Shown here: positions 1 to 6,027 of the stretch, in pieces
How the letters are laid out: every line of letters begins with the position of its first letter
How positions within the stretch are numbered: the stretch's first letter is position 1
From: Sulfurimonas sp.
Lineage (GTDB): Bacteria > Campylobacterota > Campylobacteria > Campylobacterales > Sulfurimonadaceae
Length of the DNA stretch: 6,027 nt
NCBI GenBank assembly: GCA_022712845.1
Contig: JAFLJV010000226.1
Coordinates: 1-6,027 of the forward strand
Direction: 5' to 3'
Position numbers and translations under genes: made by a program
Notes under the pieces: generated by a model
What the model was told of the DNA's origin: nothing
Database searches by the model: none
Seen by the model: the letters and a program-made list of their open reading frames with translations, nothing else

Positions 1-54
1 TTAAAATTACAAAAAAATGATACACAACCTTTAGAAGAATTGTTAAATATATAA
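1..54 (+). CDS. C-terminal tail of an upstream gene (partial)
   Basis: Frame 1 is open from the left edge to a TAA at 52-54 and reads LKLQKNDTQPLEELLNI. The codons are typical of the genes in this window, and a short non-coding space with a promoter-like sequence follows, which fits the end of a real + strand gene. Only 17 residues are visible, so no family can be assigned. Chance openness over 17 codons is possible in sequence this AT-rich, which limits confidence. Confidence 0.45.
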   Translation, partial: LKLQKNDTQPLEELLNI

Positions 55-95
55 AATTATTATTTTTAATTAAGAATAGTTATAGTTTATGTGTT

Positions 96-101
96 TATAA
101 T
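96..101 (+). promoter_or_regulatory. Candidate sigma-70 -10 box for the three-gene operon
   Basis: A perfect TATAAT lies 36 bases before the ATG of the first operon gene, in the only non-coding gap upstream of the operon. The upstream stretch is T- and A-rich with no good -35 box, as is usual for housekeeping promoters in Campylobacterota. Transcription would start near 107-110 and leave a leader of about 30 bases containing the ribosome binding site. In DNA this AT-rich a TATAAT can occur by chance, so the call rests mainly on its position. Confidence 0.4.
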
Positions 102-119
102 TGTATTATAACAATTATA
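96..119. repeat. Perfect 9-bp inverted repeat over the candidate promoter
   Basis: The arm TATAATTGT (96-104) is exactly the reverse complement of ACAATTATA (111-119), with the 6-base spacer ATTATA between them. It covers the candidate -10 box and the likely transcription start, where a dimeric repressor would block RNA polymerase. The repeat itself is directly visible; the operator role is inferred. It does not look like a terminator, because the stem has a single G-C pair and no T-run follows. Confidence 0.55.
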
Positions 120-126
120 TTTACAT

Positions 127-130
127 AGGA
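127..130 (+). promoter_or_regulatory. Ribosome binding site of the DVY-repeat protein gene
   Basis: AGGA lies 7 bases before the ATG at 138. This is good Shine-Dalgarno spacing and supports that start, which also places a complete signal peptide at the N-terminus. Confidence 0.7.
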
Positions 131-137
131 ATTAACT

Positions 138-1094
138 ATGATCAAAAAATCTACTTTTAATATTAAAAGAATCTTTTATGTGCTTATATCTCTTTGTTTA
201 ACTTCACTTTGTACATTAAATGCAAAAGAGATGACATCTAAAGACCTTATGATACAGATGAATTACATCAATCAAGATATAGAAAATATTCGCTTAGAGT
301 TAGGTATTTCAAAAACTGTTATTGATCACCCAATAATAAAAGATGCTGCCTCACATGAAGTAGTATTTCAAGCAATAACATTGTGTGAAAAAGCAAAACT
401 TTTACGTTTTGAATGGACTCGCACAATAAAAGAATGTCCCCCCTTAGATGCTTATCATATAAAATTATCTGATGTACAAACACAACTCAACACCACTTTA
501 AAACATTTACAAAAAGTTAAAGAACGCTTTAAAATGGACTCATTAACAAATCAAACAAATCAAACAAATCAAACTGAAATATTTGAAGCCATTATGGAAA
601 GCAATCAACATTTAAATAAACTACTTAGAAAACATTACTCTCCAGATGATGTATACAGAAAAGTAACACGTGCTATATACTATAACGCAGATTTATTAAA
701 AAAATTTTCACAAATAAAAGAACGAATTCCACCAACACCCTCTTTTGAGAGTAAAAAGACACCTACTGATGTTTATATGAGATTAATAAGATCATTTGAA
801 TTACTTTCTAATATTTTAAATATATCTAATAAAGATGCATTACATTTTGAAATTAATGAAAAAGCTAAACATAATTTAGTTCCAAGTGATGTATATGATG
901 TTGCTACATTATTGGTTTCTGAACTTTCGTATCTGTACCTACTCTCAGGTGGCAAAGATAGTATAAAATCGTATCAGCCTTCTCCTAAAACTCCATCTGA
1001 TGTATATCAAAGAGCTGGAATTTTACTTAAACAATTACAGATACTACACAATGAAGTTGAGAAAAATCCTAATTGGCTAAATAAAGACCTTTAA
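138..1094 (+). CDS. Secreted periplasmic protein with four DVY repeats, putative co-sensor
   Basis: I do not recognise a named family. Residues 1-29 look like a Sec signal peptide: a basic start (MIKK, KR), a hydrophobic core at about 12-27, and a likely signal peptidase I site after LNA (29). No cysteine has a proper lipobox before it, so a soluble periplasmic protein is favoured over a lipoprotein. The mature part is hydrophilic and looks mostly helical. Four xPxDVY motifs occur, with the DVY aspartate at residues 171, 211, 251 and 288, each followed by a leucine-rich helix-like stretch. A weaker PLDAY lies at 102-106. A (TNQ)3 linker at 137-145 separates an N-terminal half, with Cys83 and Cys100 that might form a disulfide, from the repeat half. 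The stop codon abuts the ATG of the hybrid kinase, so the two are almost certainly co-transcribed and translationally coupled. The inferred role is a periplasmic sensing partner of that kinase. The gene call is secure; the function is speculative. Confidence 0.85.
   Translation: MIKKSTFNIKRIFYVLISLCLTSLCTLNAKEMTSKDLMIQMNYINQDIENIRLELGISKTVIDHPIIKDAASHEVVFQAITLCEKAKLLRFEWTRTIKECPPLDAYHIKLSDVQTQLNTTLKHLQKVKERFKMDSLTNQTNQTNQTEIFEAIMESNQHLNKLLRKHYSPDDVYRKVTRAIYYNADLLKKFSQIKERIPPTPSFESKKTPTDVYMRLIRSFELLSNILNISNKDALHFEINEKAKHNLVPSDVYDVATLLVSELSYLYLLSGGKDSIKSYQPSPKTPSDVYQRAGILLKQLQILHNEVEKNPNWLNKDL
546..572 (+). repeat. Three perfect 9-bp tandem copies encoding (TNQ)3
   Basis: The unit ACAATCAA-like 9-mer ACAAATCAA is repeated three times without mismatch and in frame, giving Thr-Asn-Gln three times (residues 137-145). 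The tract lies between the N-terminal part and the repeat region of the secreted protein and probably forms a flexible linker. Gain or loss of a unit would keep the reading frame. Confidence 0.85.
639..1058 (+). repeat. Four protein repeats of about 40 residues with an xPxDVY signature
   Basis: Units begin at residues 168 (SPDDVY), 208 (TPTDVY), 248 (VPSDVY) and 285 (TPSDVY), giving spacings of 40, 40 and 37 residues. Each DVY is followed by roughly 20 residues rich in Leu, Ile and Val, then a more polar loop. Apart from the signature the units are diverged, so this is an old protein-level repeat and not a recent DNA duplication. The regular spacing suggests a solenoid or a set of equivalent helical hairpins, each with an exposed Pro-x-Asp-Val-Tyr cap. 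Confidence 0.75.
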
Positions 1095-4000
1095 ATGAGC
1101 TGGCTTATGCAGATGAAACAAAAAAGTAAAATGCTTGGCTTCAAACTAATTGTATCACATTTAAGTATAGCCTTTATGGGTGCTGTTTTTTTAATTCTTA
1201 GTTTATTATTTCATGAATCATTATCTAATAAAATATTTAATTTAGTCTTAGATAGTAGCCCAAGAGTTGAATATTTAAATAACATCAGTACAAATCTTAA
1301 AAGTTCACATGCAGAACTTCTAGAAGAAGCTCTATTTAAAAATGGAACCCCAGAACATAGACAAAGCATATGGAGAAAAGAGATTTGGACCTCTCTTGAT
1401 AAACTAGAACAAAGATCTAAAAGACAATGGAATATACAAGATAAAAATAAGAAATTAAATGAGATAAAAAGCTTACTAAGTGAGATATATGTTCAACAGT
1501 GGAAAATAGAAGATATCGCAAATACTAGTGCTAATTCACAAGCTACATATATCCTTCAATCACAAGCATTACCTCAAGCTAAAAATATGGAGCATCATAT
1601 AGAAGCTCTTATATTTTTACTAAAAAAACAATCTCACACTATCATAACAGCAGATATATTAATACTATTTATGGAATTAAGGTTAGCAATAAATGGCAGT
1701 TTATCTGCTCTTGAACGTATTGGTTATGCTCATGAAATTCATGCCAGAGTTGATTATGAGCATTATATAAATGAGTTCGAATTTACTATGAAAAAATTAA
1801 AAAAATATAAAAGTTATTTTACTCCAGAGATGCTAGATATTTTTAAATGGTTAAAACTAGAAGAAAAAGCCTATATAAAACTAGAAAAAATCATAGAAAA
1901 TTCTACACAAACTATTACTGAGAAAATATTTAATAATTATCTAAATCCTTTAGATATAAGTGTATTTAAACTTTTAAATGAAATTACAAAAGAATTAAAA
2001 GAACAATTAGATAGAGATACACAAAATGCCATAGAACAAAGCAATAAAATTATGTGGATTTCAAGAATATTAGTTATTTTAATGATGATTTTTGCTATAT
2101 ATATGGCTATTAGAGGATCGCGTAACATTACAAATCCTTTAGCTAAACTAAACGAAGCTGCACAAGATTTTACAAGTGGAAAACTAAGTAATGATATAAA
2201 AGAAGAAGGCAGTATAGAATTAAAAACTCTAAGCCATACATTTAATACAATGCGACACACCATAGAAGAAAATATAAGCTTAATAACTTCTGTACTAGAA
2301 ACTGCACCTGATGGCATTTTAATAACAAATGAAAGTGGTCAAATTGAATCTTTTAATAGTGCTGCTGAAGATATATTTGGATGGAAATCTTTAGATATTC
2401 TTGGTAAAGATATTTCCATTTTACTTCCTCTTAAAGATCGTAATAAAAATAATATTAAAATATTAAAGAAGTTAAGTCAAAAAAAATCAAATCTTGAGTT
2501 AAATGGTTTAAAAATTGATAATACCACCTTTCCAATGAGACTTTCAATTAGCAGTGCAAAAGTAAATGACAAACAAATTTACACTATCATTGCTACAGAT
2601 ATAAGTGAGCAAAATAAAATTCAAGCGACTCTGATAGCTGCAAAAGATAAAGCAGAAGCTGCAAATCGTGCAAAAGCCGCTTTTACTGCAAACATGAGTC
2701 ATGAAATCAGAACACCTATGAATGCAGTTATCGGTTTTGCAGAGGTTGTACTACAAGACATCTCACTTAGTAAAGAAACAAAAACACATGTAGGAACTAT
2801 ACTAAATTCTGCAAAAGCATTGCTTGGAATAATTAATGATATTTTAGATTCTTCTAAACTAGAGAGTGGAAAATTTACACTTGAAACTATATGCTTTCAT
2901 CTACCAAATTTAATAAATGACACATTACATACACTAAGATTCCAATCAGAAGAAAAAAACATATCTTTAGAGGTTAATTATAATGAAACTCTTCCTGTGC
3001 GTGTTATGGGTGATCCAACTCGCTTACGACAAATAATATTAAACTTAGTTGGCAATGCTATTAAATTTACTGAAAAAGGTAGTATTTTACTATCTGTAAA
3101 AGCTTCTAAGGATTTGGATATGTTCTCTTTTGCTATTGCAGACACGGGTATAGGTATGTCCAAAGAACAAACAAAAAAGGTATTTGATTCTTATACACAA
3201 GCTGATGATGCGACAACAAGACGATTTGGAGGTACTGGACTTGGAACAACAATATCTAAACAAATCGTTGAACTTATGGATGGAAAAATATGGGCAGATA
3301 GTACTCTAAATAAAGGTTCAACTTTTTATTTTGATATTAAAATGTTAGAAGCAGACCCATCAATAGAGTGTTTATATGAAAATTCATCCATAATTAAAGA
3401 GCTTTTTTCACCACGTCTTTTTCATATACTGCTTGCTGAGGATCTTAAAACAAATGCAACACTTATTATGTTGCGTTTAAAAAACTTAGGACATACTATA
3501 GAGTGGGTAGATAATGGTAAAAAAGCTGTTGAAGCTTATAAGCCAAATAAATATGATCTTATCCTTATGGATGTACAGATGCCAGAACTCGATGGTATAG
3601 AAGCTACAAAAGCAATTAGAGAATTAGAAAAACACTCAGACACTCACTTAAGTATCTTAGCTCTTACTGCTAGTGTAATGGATGAAGATATTCATAAATG
3701 TCTTAAAGCTGGGATGGATGAGATTGCTTCTAAACCTATAGATATGACTCAACTACTTAACACAATGGAAAAAATCATTCCAAAAAATTTAGGTACATCA
3801 AATTCTATGCATGAAATACCTTTAGAAGATACAACAACTATTGATTTTTCACCTCTTAATAATGTTATAGATTATGAAAAAGCTTTACAAACTTGGCAAG
3901 ATTCTGAAGTTTATCTAGATGCGTTGATATCATTTGCCAAACAAAGAGCTAATAGTGCTAAAGAGATTGAAAGATTATTATTTCAAAAAAATTGTGATAC

Positions 4001-4430
4001 TAAAAATATAAAAAAAATACTTCATGCTCTTAATGGTTTAAGTGGAAATCTAGGAATGACTTCTTTGTATAATACTATAATTAGTATAAGTTCAGATATA
4101 AAATGTCATCGCATTAAAGAAGCAAAGATCAGTGTAAACATACTTCATGATGAACTTCAAAATGTAGTTGAAGTTATTAACAAGCTCAACAATTTAAAAA
4201 GTGAAACGAATGTAGATATAGAAAATGTAGATATAGAAACTAAAAATAACCTAATTTCAGATTTAAAAGATTCACTTAAAAGTCTTGATTTAGACAAGAT
4301 TGAAGCATCATTTAATAAACTAAGTAAAGTTATTAGTAAAAATGATTTACAAGATGTCAATAATGCTATAGATATATTTGATTTTGAAGCTGCTGAAAAT
4401 GCACTAAAAAACATAAAGATAAAGGAATAA
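1095..4430 (+). CDS. Membrane hybrid histidine kinase (sensor-HAMP-PAS-HisKA-HATPase-REC-Hpt)
   Basis: An inner-membrane sensor kinase with a built-in phosphorelay. It has TM1 at about 16-39, a helical periplasmic domain at about 40-317, TM2 at about 319-339, HAMP at about 340-393, PAS at about 395-505 and a helical linker to the HisKA domain. The phospho-acceptor is His536 (MSHEIRTPMN). The ATPase domain has N-box Asn650 and Asn654, G1 DTGIG (683-687) and G2 GGTGLG (712-717). The receiver (about 776-895) keeps acidic Glu782/Asp783, phospho-acceptor Asp826, Thr858 and Lys880. An Hpt-like domain (about 920-1030) has His977 in HALNGLSGNLG. A tail at about 1050-1108 with FDFEAAENAL resembles the short module that often follows Hpt in such kinases. 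The periplasmic part has a W-x-x-EI and QQWKIEDIA pattern that I recall from helical sensor domains of chemoreceptors and hybrid kinases. No Shine-Dalgarno is visible before the ATG. The TAA-ATG junction implies coupling to the secreted protein gene. All catalytic residues are present, so it should be active; the signal is unknown. Confidence 0.96.
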   Translation: MSWLMQMKQKSKMLGFKLIVSHLSIAFMGAVFLILSLLFHESLSNKIFNLVLDSSPRVEYLNNISTNLKSSHAELLEEALFKNGTPEHRQSIWRKEIWTSLDKLEQRSKRQWNIQDKNKKLNEIKSLLSEIYVQQWKIEDIANTSANSQATYILQSQALPQAKNMEHHIEALIFLLKKQSHTIITADILILFMELRLAINGSLSALERIGYAHEIHARVDYEHYINEFEFTMKKLKKYKSYFTPEMLDIFKWLKLEEKAYIKLEKIIENSTQTITEKIFNNYLNPLDISVFKLLNEITKELKEQLDRDTQNAIEQSNKIMWISRILVILMMIFAIYMAIRGSRNITNPLAKLNEAAQDFTSGKLSNDIKEEGSIELKTLSHTFNTMRHTIEENISLITSVLETAPDGILITNESGQIESFNSAAEDIFGWKSLDILGKDISILLPLKDRNKNNIKILKKLSQKKSNLELNGLKIDNTTFPMRLSISSAKVNDKQIYTIIATDISEQNKIQATLIAAKDKAEAANRAKAAFTANMSHEIRTPMNAVIGFAEVVLQDISLSKETKTHVGTILNSAKALLGIINDILDSSKLESGKFTLETICFHLPNLINDTLHTLRFQSEEKNISLEVNYNETLPVRVMGDPTRLRQIILNLVGNAIKFTEKGSILLSVKASKDLDMFSFAIADTGIGMSKEQTKKVFDSYTQADDATTRRFGGTGLGTTISKQIVELMDGKIWADSTLNKGSTFYFDIKMLEADPSIECLYENSSIIKELFSPRLFHILLAEDLKTNATLIMLRLKNLGHTIEWVDNGKKAVEAYKPNKYDLILMDVQMPELDGIEATKAIRELEKHSDTHLSILALTASVMDEDIHKCLKAGMDEIASKPIDMTQLLNTMEKIIPKNLGTSNSMHEIPLEDTTTIDFSPLNNVIDYEKALQTWQDSEVYLDALISFAKQRANSAKEIERLLFQKNCDTKNIKKILHALNGLSGNLGMTSLYNTIISISSDIKCHRIKEAKISVNILHDELQNVVEVINKLNNLKSETNVDIENVDIETKNNLISDLKDSLKSLDLDKIEASFNKLSKVISKNDLQDVNNAIDIFDFEAAENALKNIKIKE
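4209..4238 (+). repeat. Perfect 2 x 15-bp tandem repeat in the kinase C-terminal linker
   Basis: AATGTAGATATAGAA occurs twice back to back (4209-4223 and 4224-4238). It encodes a duplicated NVDIE in the linker between the Hpt-like domain and the final helical module. It is in frame and looks like a recent slippage duplication in a region with little structural constraint. Confidence 0.9.
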
Positions 4431-4432
4431 AT

Positions 4433-5410
4433 ATGAAAACAATATTAATTGTAGATGATGAACCAAACAACCTAAAAGTACTTAGACAAATTTTAAAAAA
4501 TTCTTATCAACTTATTTTTGCACCAAATGGTCAAAAAGCTATAGATGCTGCAACTACACATTTACCTGATATGATTTTATTAGATATTATGATGCCAGAT
4601 ATGGATGGTTATAAGGTATGTAAAATACTAAAATCAAATAAAACTACAAAAGAGATACCTGTAATTTTCGTAACTGCTATGAGTGATATGGATGATGAAA
4701 TAAAAGGTTTTGAAGCTGGTGGTGTTGATTATATAATCAAACCTGTTTCTGGTCCTATAGTTCATAAACGTATAGAAACTCATCTGTCTTTAATTAGAGC
4801 AAAAGAGTTAGAAGATTCTCAAAGAGAAGCGATTTTTATGTTAGGCGAAGCTGGACACTATAATGATACTGACACAGGAGTACATATATGGCGTATGGCA
4901 GCATATACACATGCTATAGCAATTGCTGCTGGTTGGAATGAAAGAATGGCAGAGAGATTAGAACTAGCTGCTTCTATGCACGATATGGGAAAGATTGGTA
5001 TTCCTGATGAGATATTAAAAGCTCCTAGAAAGCTTACAAAAGATGAATATACAGCTATGCAAGAACACTCCATTATAGGAGCAAATATTTTAAAAAAAAG
5101 TCATCTATCTCTTTTTCAACTAGCTTCTGAAGTTGCTATGTATCATCATGAAAAATATGATGGAAATGGTTACCCTGAAGGATTAAGTGGTGAAAATATT
5201 CCAGAATCAGCAAGGATTGTAGCACTTGCTGATGTTTTTGATGCTTTAACAATGCGACGACCATACAAAGAACCTTGGAGTGATGAAGATGCATTAAAGG
5301 AGATTCAAAAATGTTCTGGAACTCACTTTGATCCAAAATTAGTAGATATTTTTGTAGATATTTTTCCAAAGCTTTGTGATATTAAATTAAAATGGGAAAA
5401 GAATCCTTAG
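4433..5410 (+). CDS. Response regulator with HD-GYP cyclic-di-GMP phosphodiesterase domain
   Basis: A cytoplasmic two-domain regulator of the RpfG type. The receiver (about 2-120) has acidic Asp8/Asp9, phospho-acceptor Asp51, Thr81 and Lys103. A helical linker (about 121-145) leads to an HD-GYP domain (about 146-315). The expected metal ligands are all visible: His151, His183-Asp184 in HDMGKIGIPD, His212, His238-His239 in HHEKYDGNGYP, and Asp267 in ADVFDAL. The GYP signature is intact (246-248). The family hydrolyses cyclic-di-GMP to pGpG or GMP, so an active enzyme is predicted. Where many members have Glu in the ETGxH motif, this one has Asp147 (DTGVH), a conservative change. AAGGA at 4422-4426, inside the end of the kinase gene, is 6 bases from the ATG, and only 2 bases separate the genes. 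The likely phosphodonor is the kinase's Hpt-like His977. There is no DNA-binding domain. Confidence 0.96.
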   Translation: MKTILIVDDEPNNLKVLRQILKNSYQLIFAPNGQKAIDAATTHLPDMILLDIMMPDMDGYKVCKILKSNKTTKEIPVIFVTAMSDMDDEIKGFEAGGVDYIIKPVSGPIVHKRIETHLSLIRAKELEDSQREAIFMLGEAGHYNDTDTGVHIWRMAAYTHAIAIAAGWNERMAERLELAASMHDMGKIGIPDEILKAPRKLTKDEYTAMQEHSIIGANILKKSHLSLFQLASEVAMYHHEKYDGNGYPEGLSGENIPESARIVALADVFDALTMRRPYKEPWSDEDALKEIQKCSGTHFDPKLVDIFVDIFPKLCDIKLKWEKNP

Positions 5411-5424
5411 TATTTTAACTTTTT
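5387..5424 (+). terminator. Possible weak terminator after the operon
   Basis: TTAAAAT (5387-5393) can pair with ATTTTAA (5412-5418). Inside, GGGA (5394-5397) can pair with TCCT (5404-5407, one G-U pair), leaving a 4-base bulge and a 6-base loop. C and five T bases follow (5419-5424). The stem is AT-rich and bulged, so it would be weak. It is the only terminator-like structure I find at the convergent junction, and it lies within both genes' coding ends. Confidence 0.25.
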
Positions 5425-6027
5425 ATCAATATTATCAATTGGCTTAATTCCATTTACTAAAGCATAAAGTGTAGGCAAATATAAAAGATTTAAAACTGTT
5501 CCCCAAATAAGACCAAAGCCTAAAGATATAGCTATTGGTTGAAGGATTACAGCTTGTCCCGTAGCATAAAACATTATAGTAAAGAGTCCTAAAAACGTTG
5601 TAACTGTTGTAATTACTATGGGACGAAGTCTTAGTTTTGCTCTTTGAAAAAATGATTCTGTATCATGAGTTCCATGTAGAAAATTCAGCATAATTATCCC
5701 ATCATTTATAACAACCCCAGCTAATCCTAAAATTCCTATGATAGAAGGCATTGACAAGTTTAAACCTAAAATTTGATGTCCTATTAATGCCCCTAAAACA
5801 GATAAAGGAATAATACTCATAACCATAAGTACATATTTTATTTTTGAAAAAATCAGCAACAATGTTAAAAATATTAAAAATATCACTAAAACAAGTACAT
5901 CTTGCATATCTCCTTTTAGCTGATTACTCTTTTCTCTTTCACCAAGAAGTTTAACATCTATACCAGATTTTGATATCTCTTGTATAGTTGGCTCAAGCAG
6001 AGTTATCACTTCATGTGCGGTTATATG
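5407..6027 (-). CDS. RND-family efflux permease, C-terminal part (5' end beyond the window)
   Basis: This is an inner-membrane proton-driven pump subunit of the AcrB/HAE type. The reading frame is open to the right edge: upstream of the GTG at 6009 it continues as HITAHE, so that GTG is an internal valine and the true start is outside the window. The visible 206 residues cover the end of the second periplasmic pore loop and the last five membrane helices, TM8 to TM12, at about 44-61, 66-84, 94-117, 135-153 and 166-191. RLRPIVITTVTTFLG at the start of TM11 and the QPIAISLGFGL to YLPTLYALV pattern of TM12 are family hallmarks. Full-length members are about 1000 residues, so about four fifths is missing here. 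In TM10 the position of AcrB Lys940 is Asn (VINDGI), as in a large subgroup of RND pumps. It converges on the HD-GYP gene and shares 4 bp with it. No membrane-fusion or outer-membrane partner is in view; the substrate is unknown. Confidence 0.93.
   Translation of the reverse strand, partial: HITAHEVITLLEPTIQEISKSGIDVKLLGEREKSNQLKGDMQDVLVLVIFLIFLTLLLIFSKIKYVLMVMSIIPLSVLGALIGHQILGLNLSMPSIIGILGLAGVVINDGIIMLNFLHGTHDTESFFQRAKLRLRPIVITTVTTFLGLFTIMFYATGQAVILQPIAISLGFGLIWGTVLNLLYLPTLYALVNGIKPIDNIDKKLKY

Noticed and set aside
96..126. Inverted repeat read as a terminator for the upstream partial gene
   Set aside because: The stem has only one G-C pair and is not followed by a T-run. Its overlap with TATAAT fits an operator better.
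205..215. Lipobox around Cys20 or Cys25 making the secreted protein a lipoprotein
   Set aside because: Both cysteines are preceded by Leu, not by Gly, Ala or Ser as a lipobox requires. A signal peptidase I site after Ala29 fits better.
438..443. C6 tract inside the secreted protein gene, striking in such AT-rich DNA, as a phase-variation switch
   Set aside because: Phase-variable tracts in Campylobacterota are usually eight or more bases. Six bases encoding Pro-Pro in frame is not enough to claim one.
1937..2317. Antisense open frame of 126 codons opposite the kinase TM2-HAMP region
   Set aside because: It lies wholly opposite a well-supported gene, its hydrophobic content mirrors that gene, and it has no recognisable domain or ribosome binding site.
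5136..5369. Antisense open frame of 77 codons opposite the HD-GYP catalytic region
   Set aside because: The His-rich look comes from reading the opposite strand of conserved HD-GYP codons. There is no independent coding evidence.
5428..5442. ATCAAT direct repeat near the end of the permease gene as an attachment site or operator
   Set aside because: It is only two 6-base copies within AT-rich coding sequence (encoding IDNID), which is expected by chance.

Overview
The window is strongly AT-rich with compact, nearly gapless genes. Base composition, codon use (AAA, ATA, TTA, AAT) and the protein families suggest a low-GC environmental Campylobacterota such as a Sulfurimonas, Sulfurospirillum or Arcobacter relative. 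This placement is by eye and has not been tested with a marker gene.

Layout. Positions 1-54 hold the last codons of an upstream + strand gene. A short AT-only gap (55-137) carries a perfect TATAAT and a perfect 9-bp inverted repeat that overlaps it. A three-gene + strand operon follows: (1) a secreted 318-residue protein with four evenly spaced xPxDVY motifs (138-1094); (2) an 1111-residue membrane hybrid histidine kinase that starts on the base after the first gene's stop codon (1095-4430); (3) a 325-residue response regulator with an HD-GYP cyclic-di-GMP phosphodiesterase output (4433-5410). On the - strand, running in from the right edge, is the C-terminal part of an RND-family efflux permease (5407-6027). 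Its stop codon overlaps the stop codon of the HD-GYP gene by 4 bp.

How the genes may work together (inference). The secreted DVY-repeat protein would act in the periplasm as a ligand-binding or co-sensing partner of the kinase's large helical periplasmic domain, comparable in principle to TorT/TorS. The signal would pass through HAMP and PAS to His536, then Asp826 of the internal receiver, then His977 of the C-terminal Hpt-like domain, then Asp51 of the HD-GYP regulator. The output would be a fall in cyclic-di-GMP, not direct transcription control, since no DNA-binding output is visible. The kinase and regulator are standard families. The DVY-repeat protein is the unfamiliar part and the best candidate here for something undescribed. 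I see no mobile element, CRISPR array, tRNA or rRNA.
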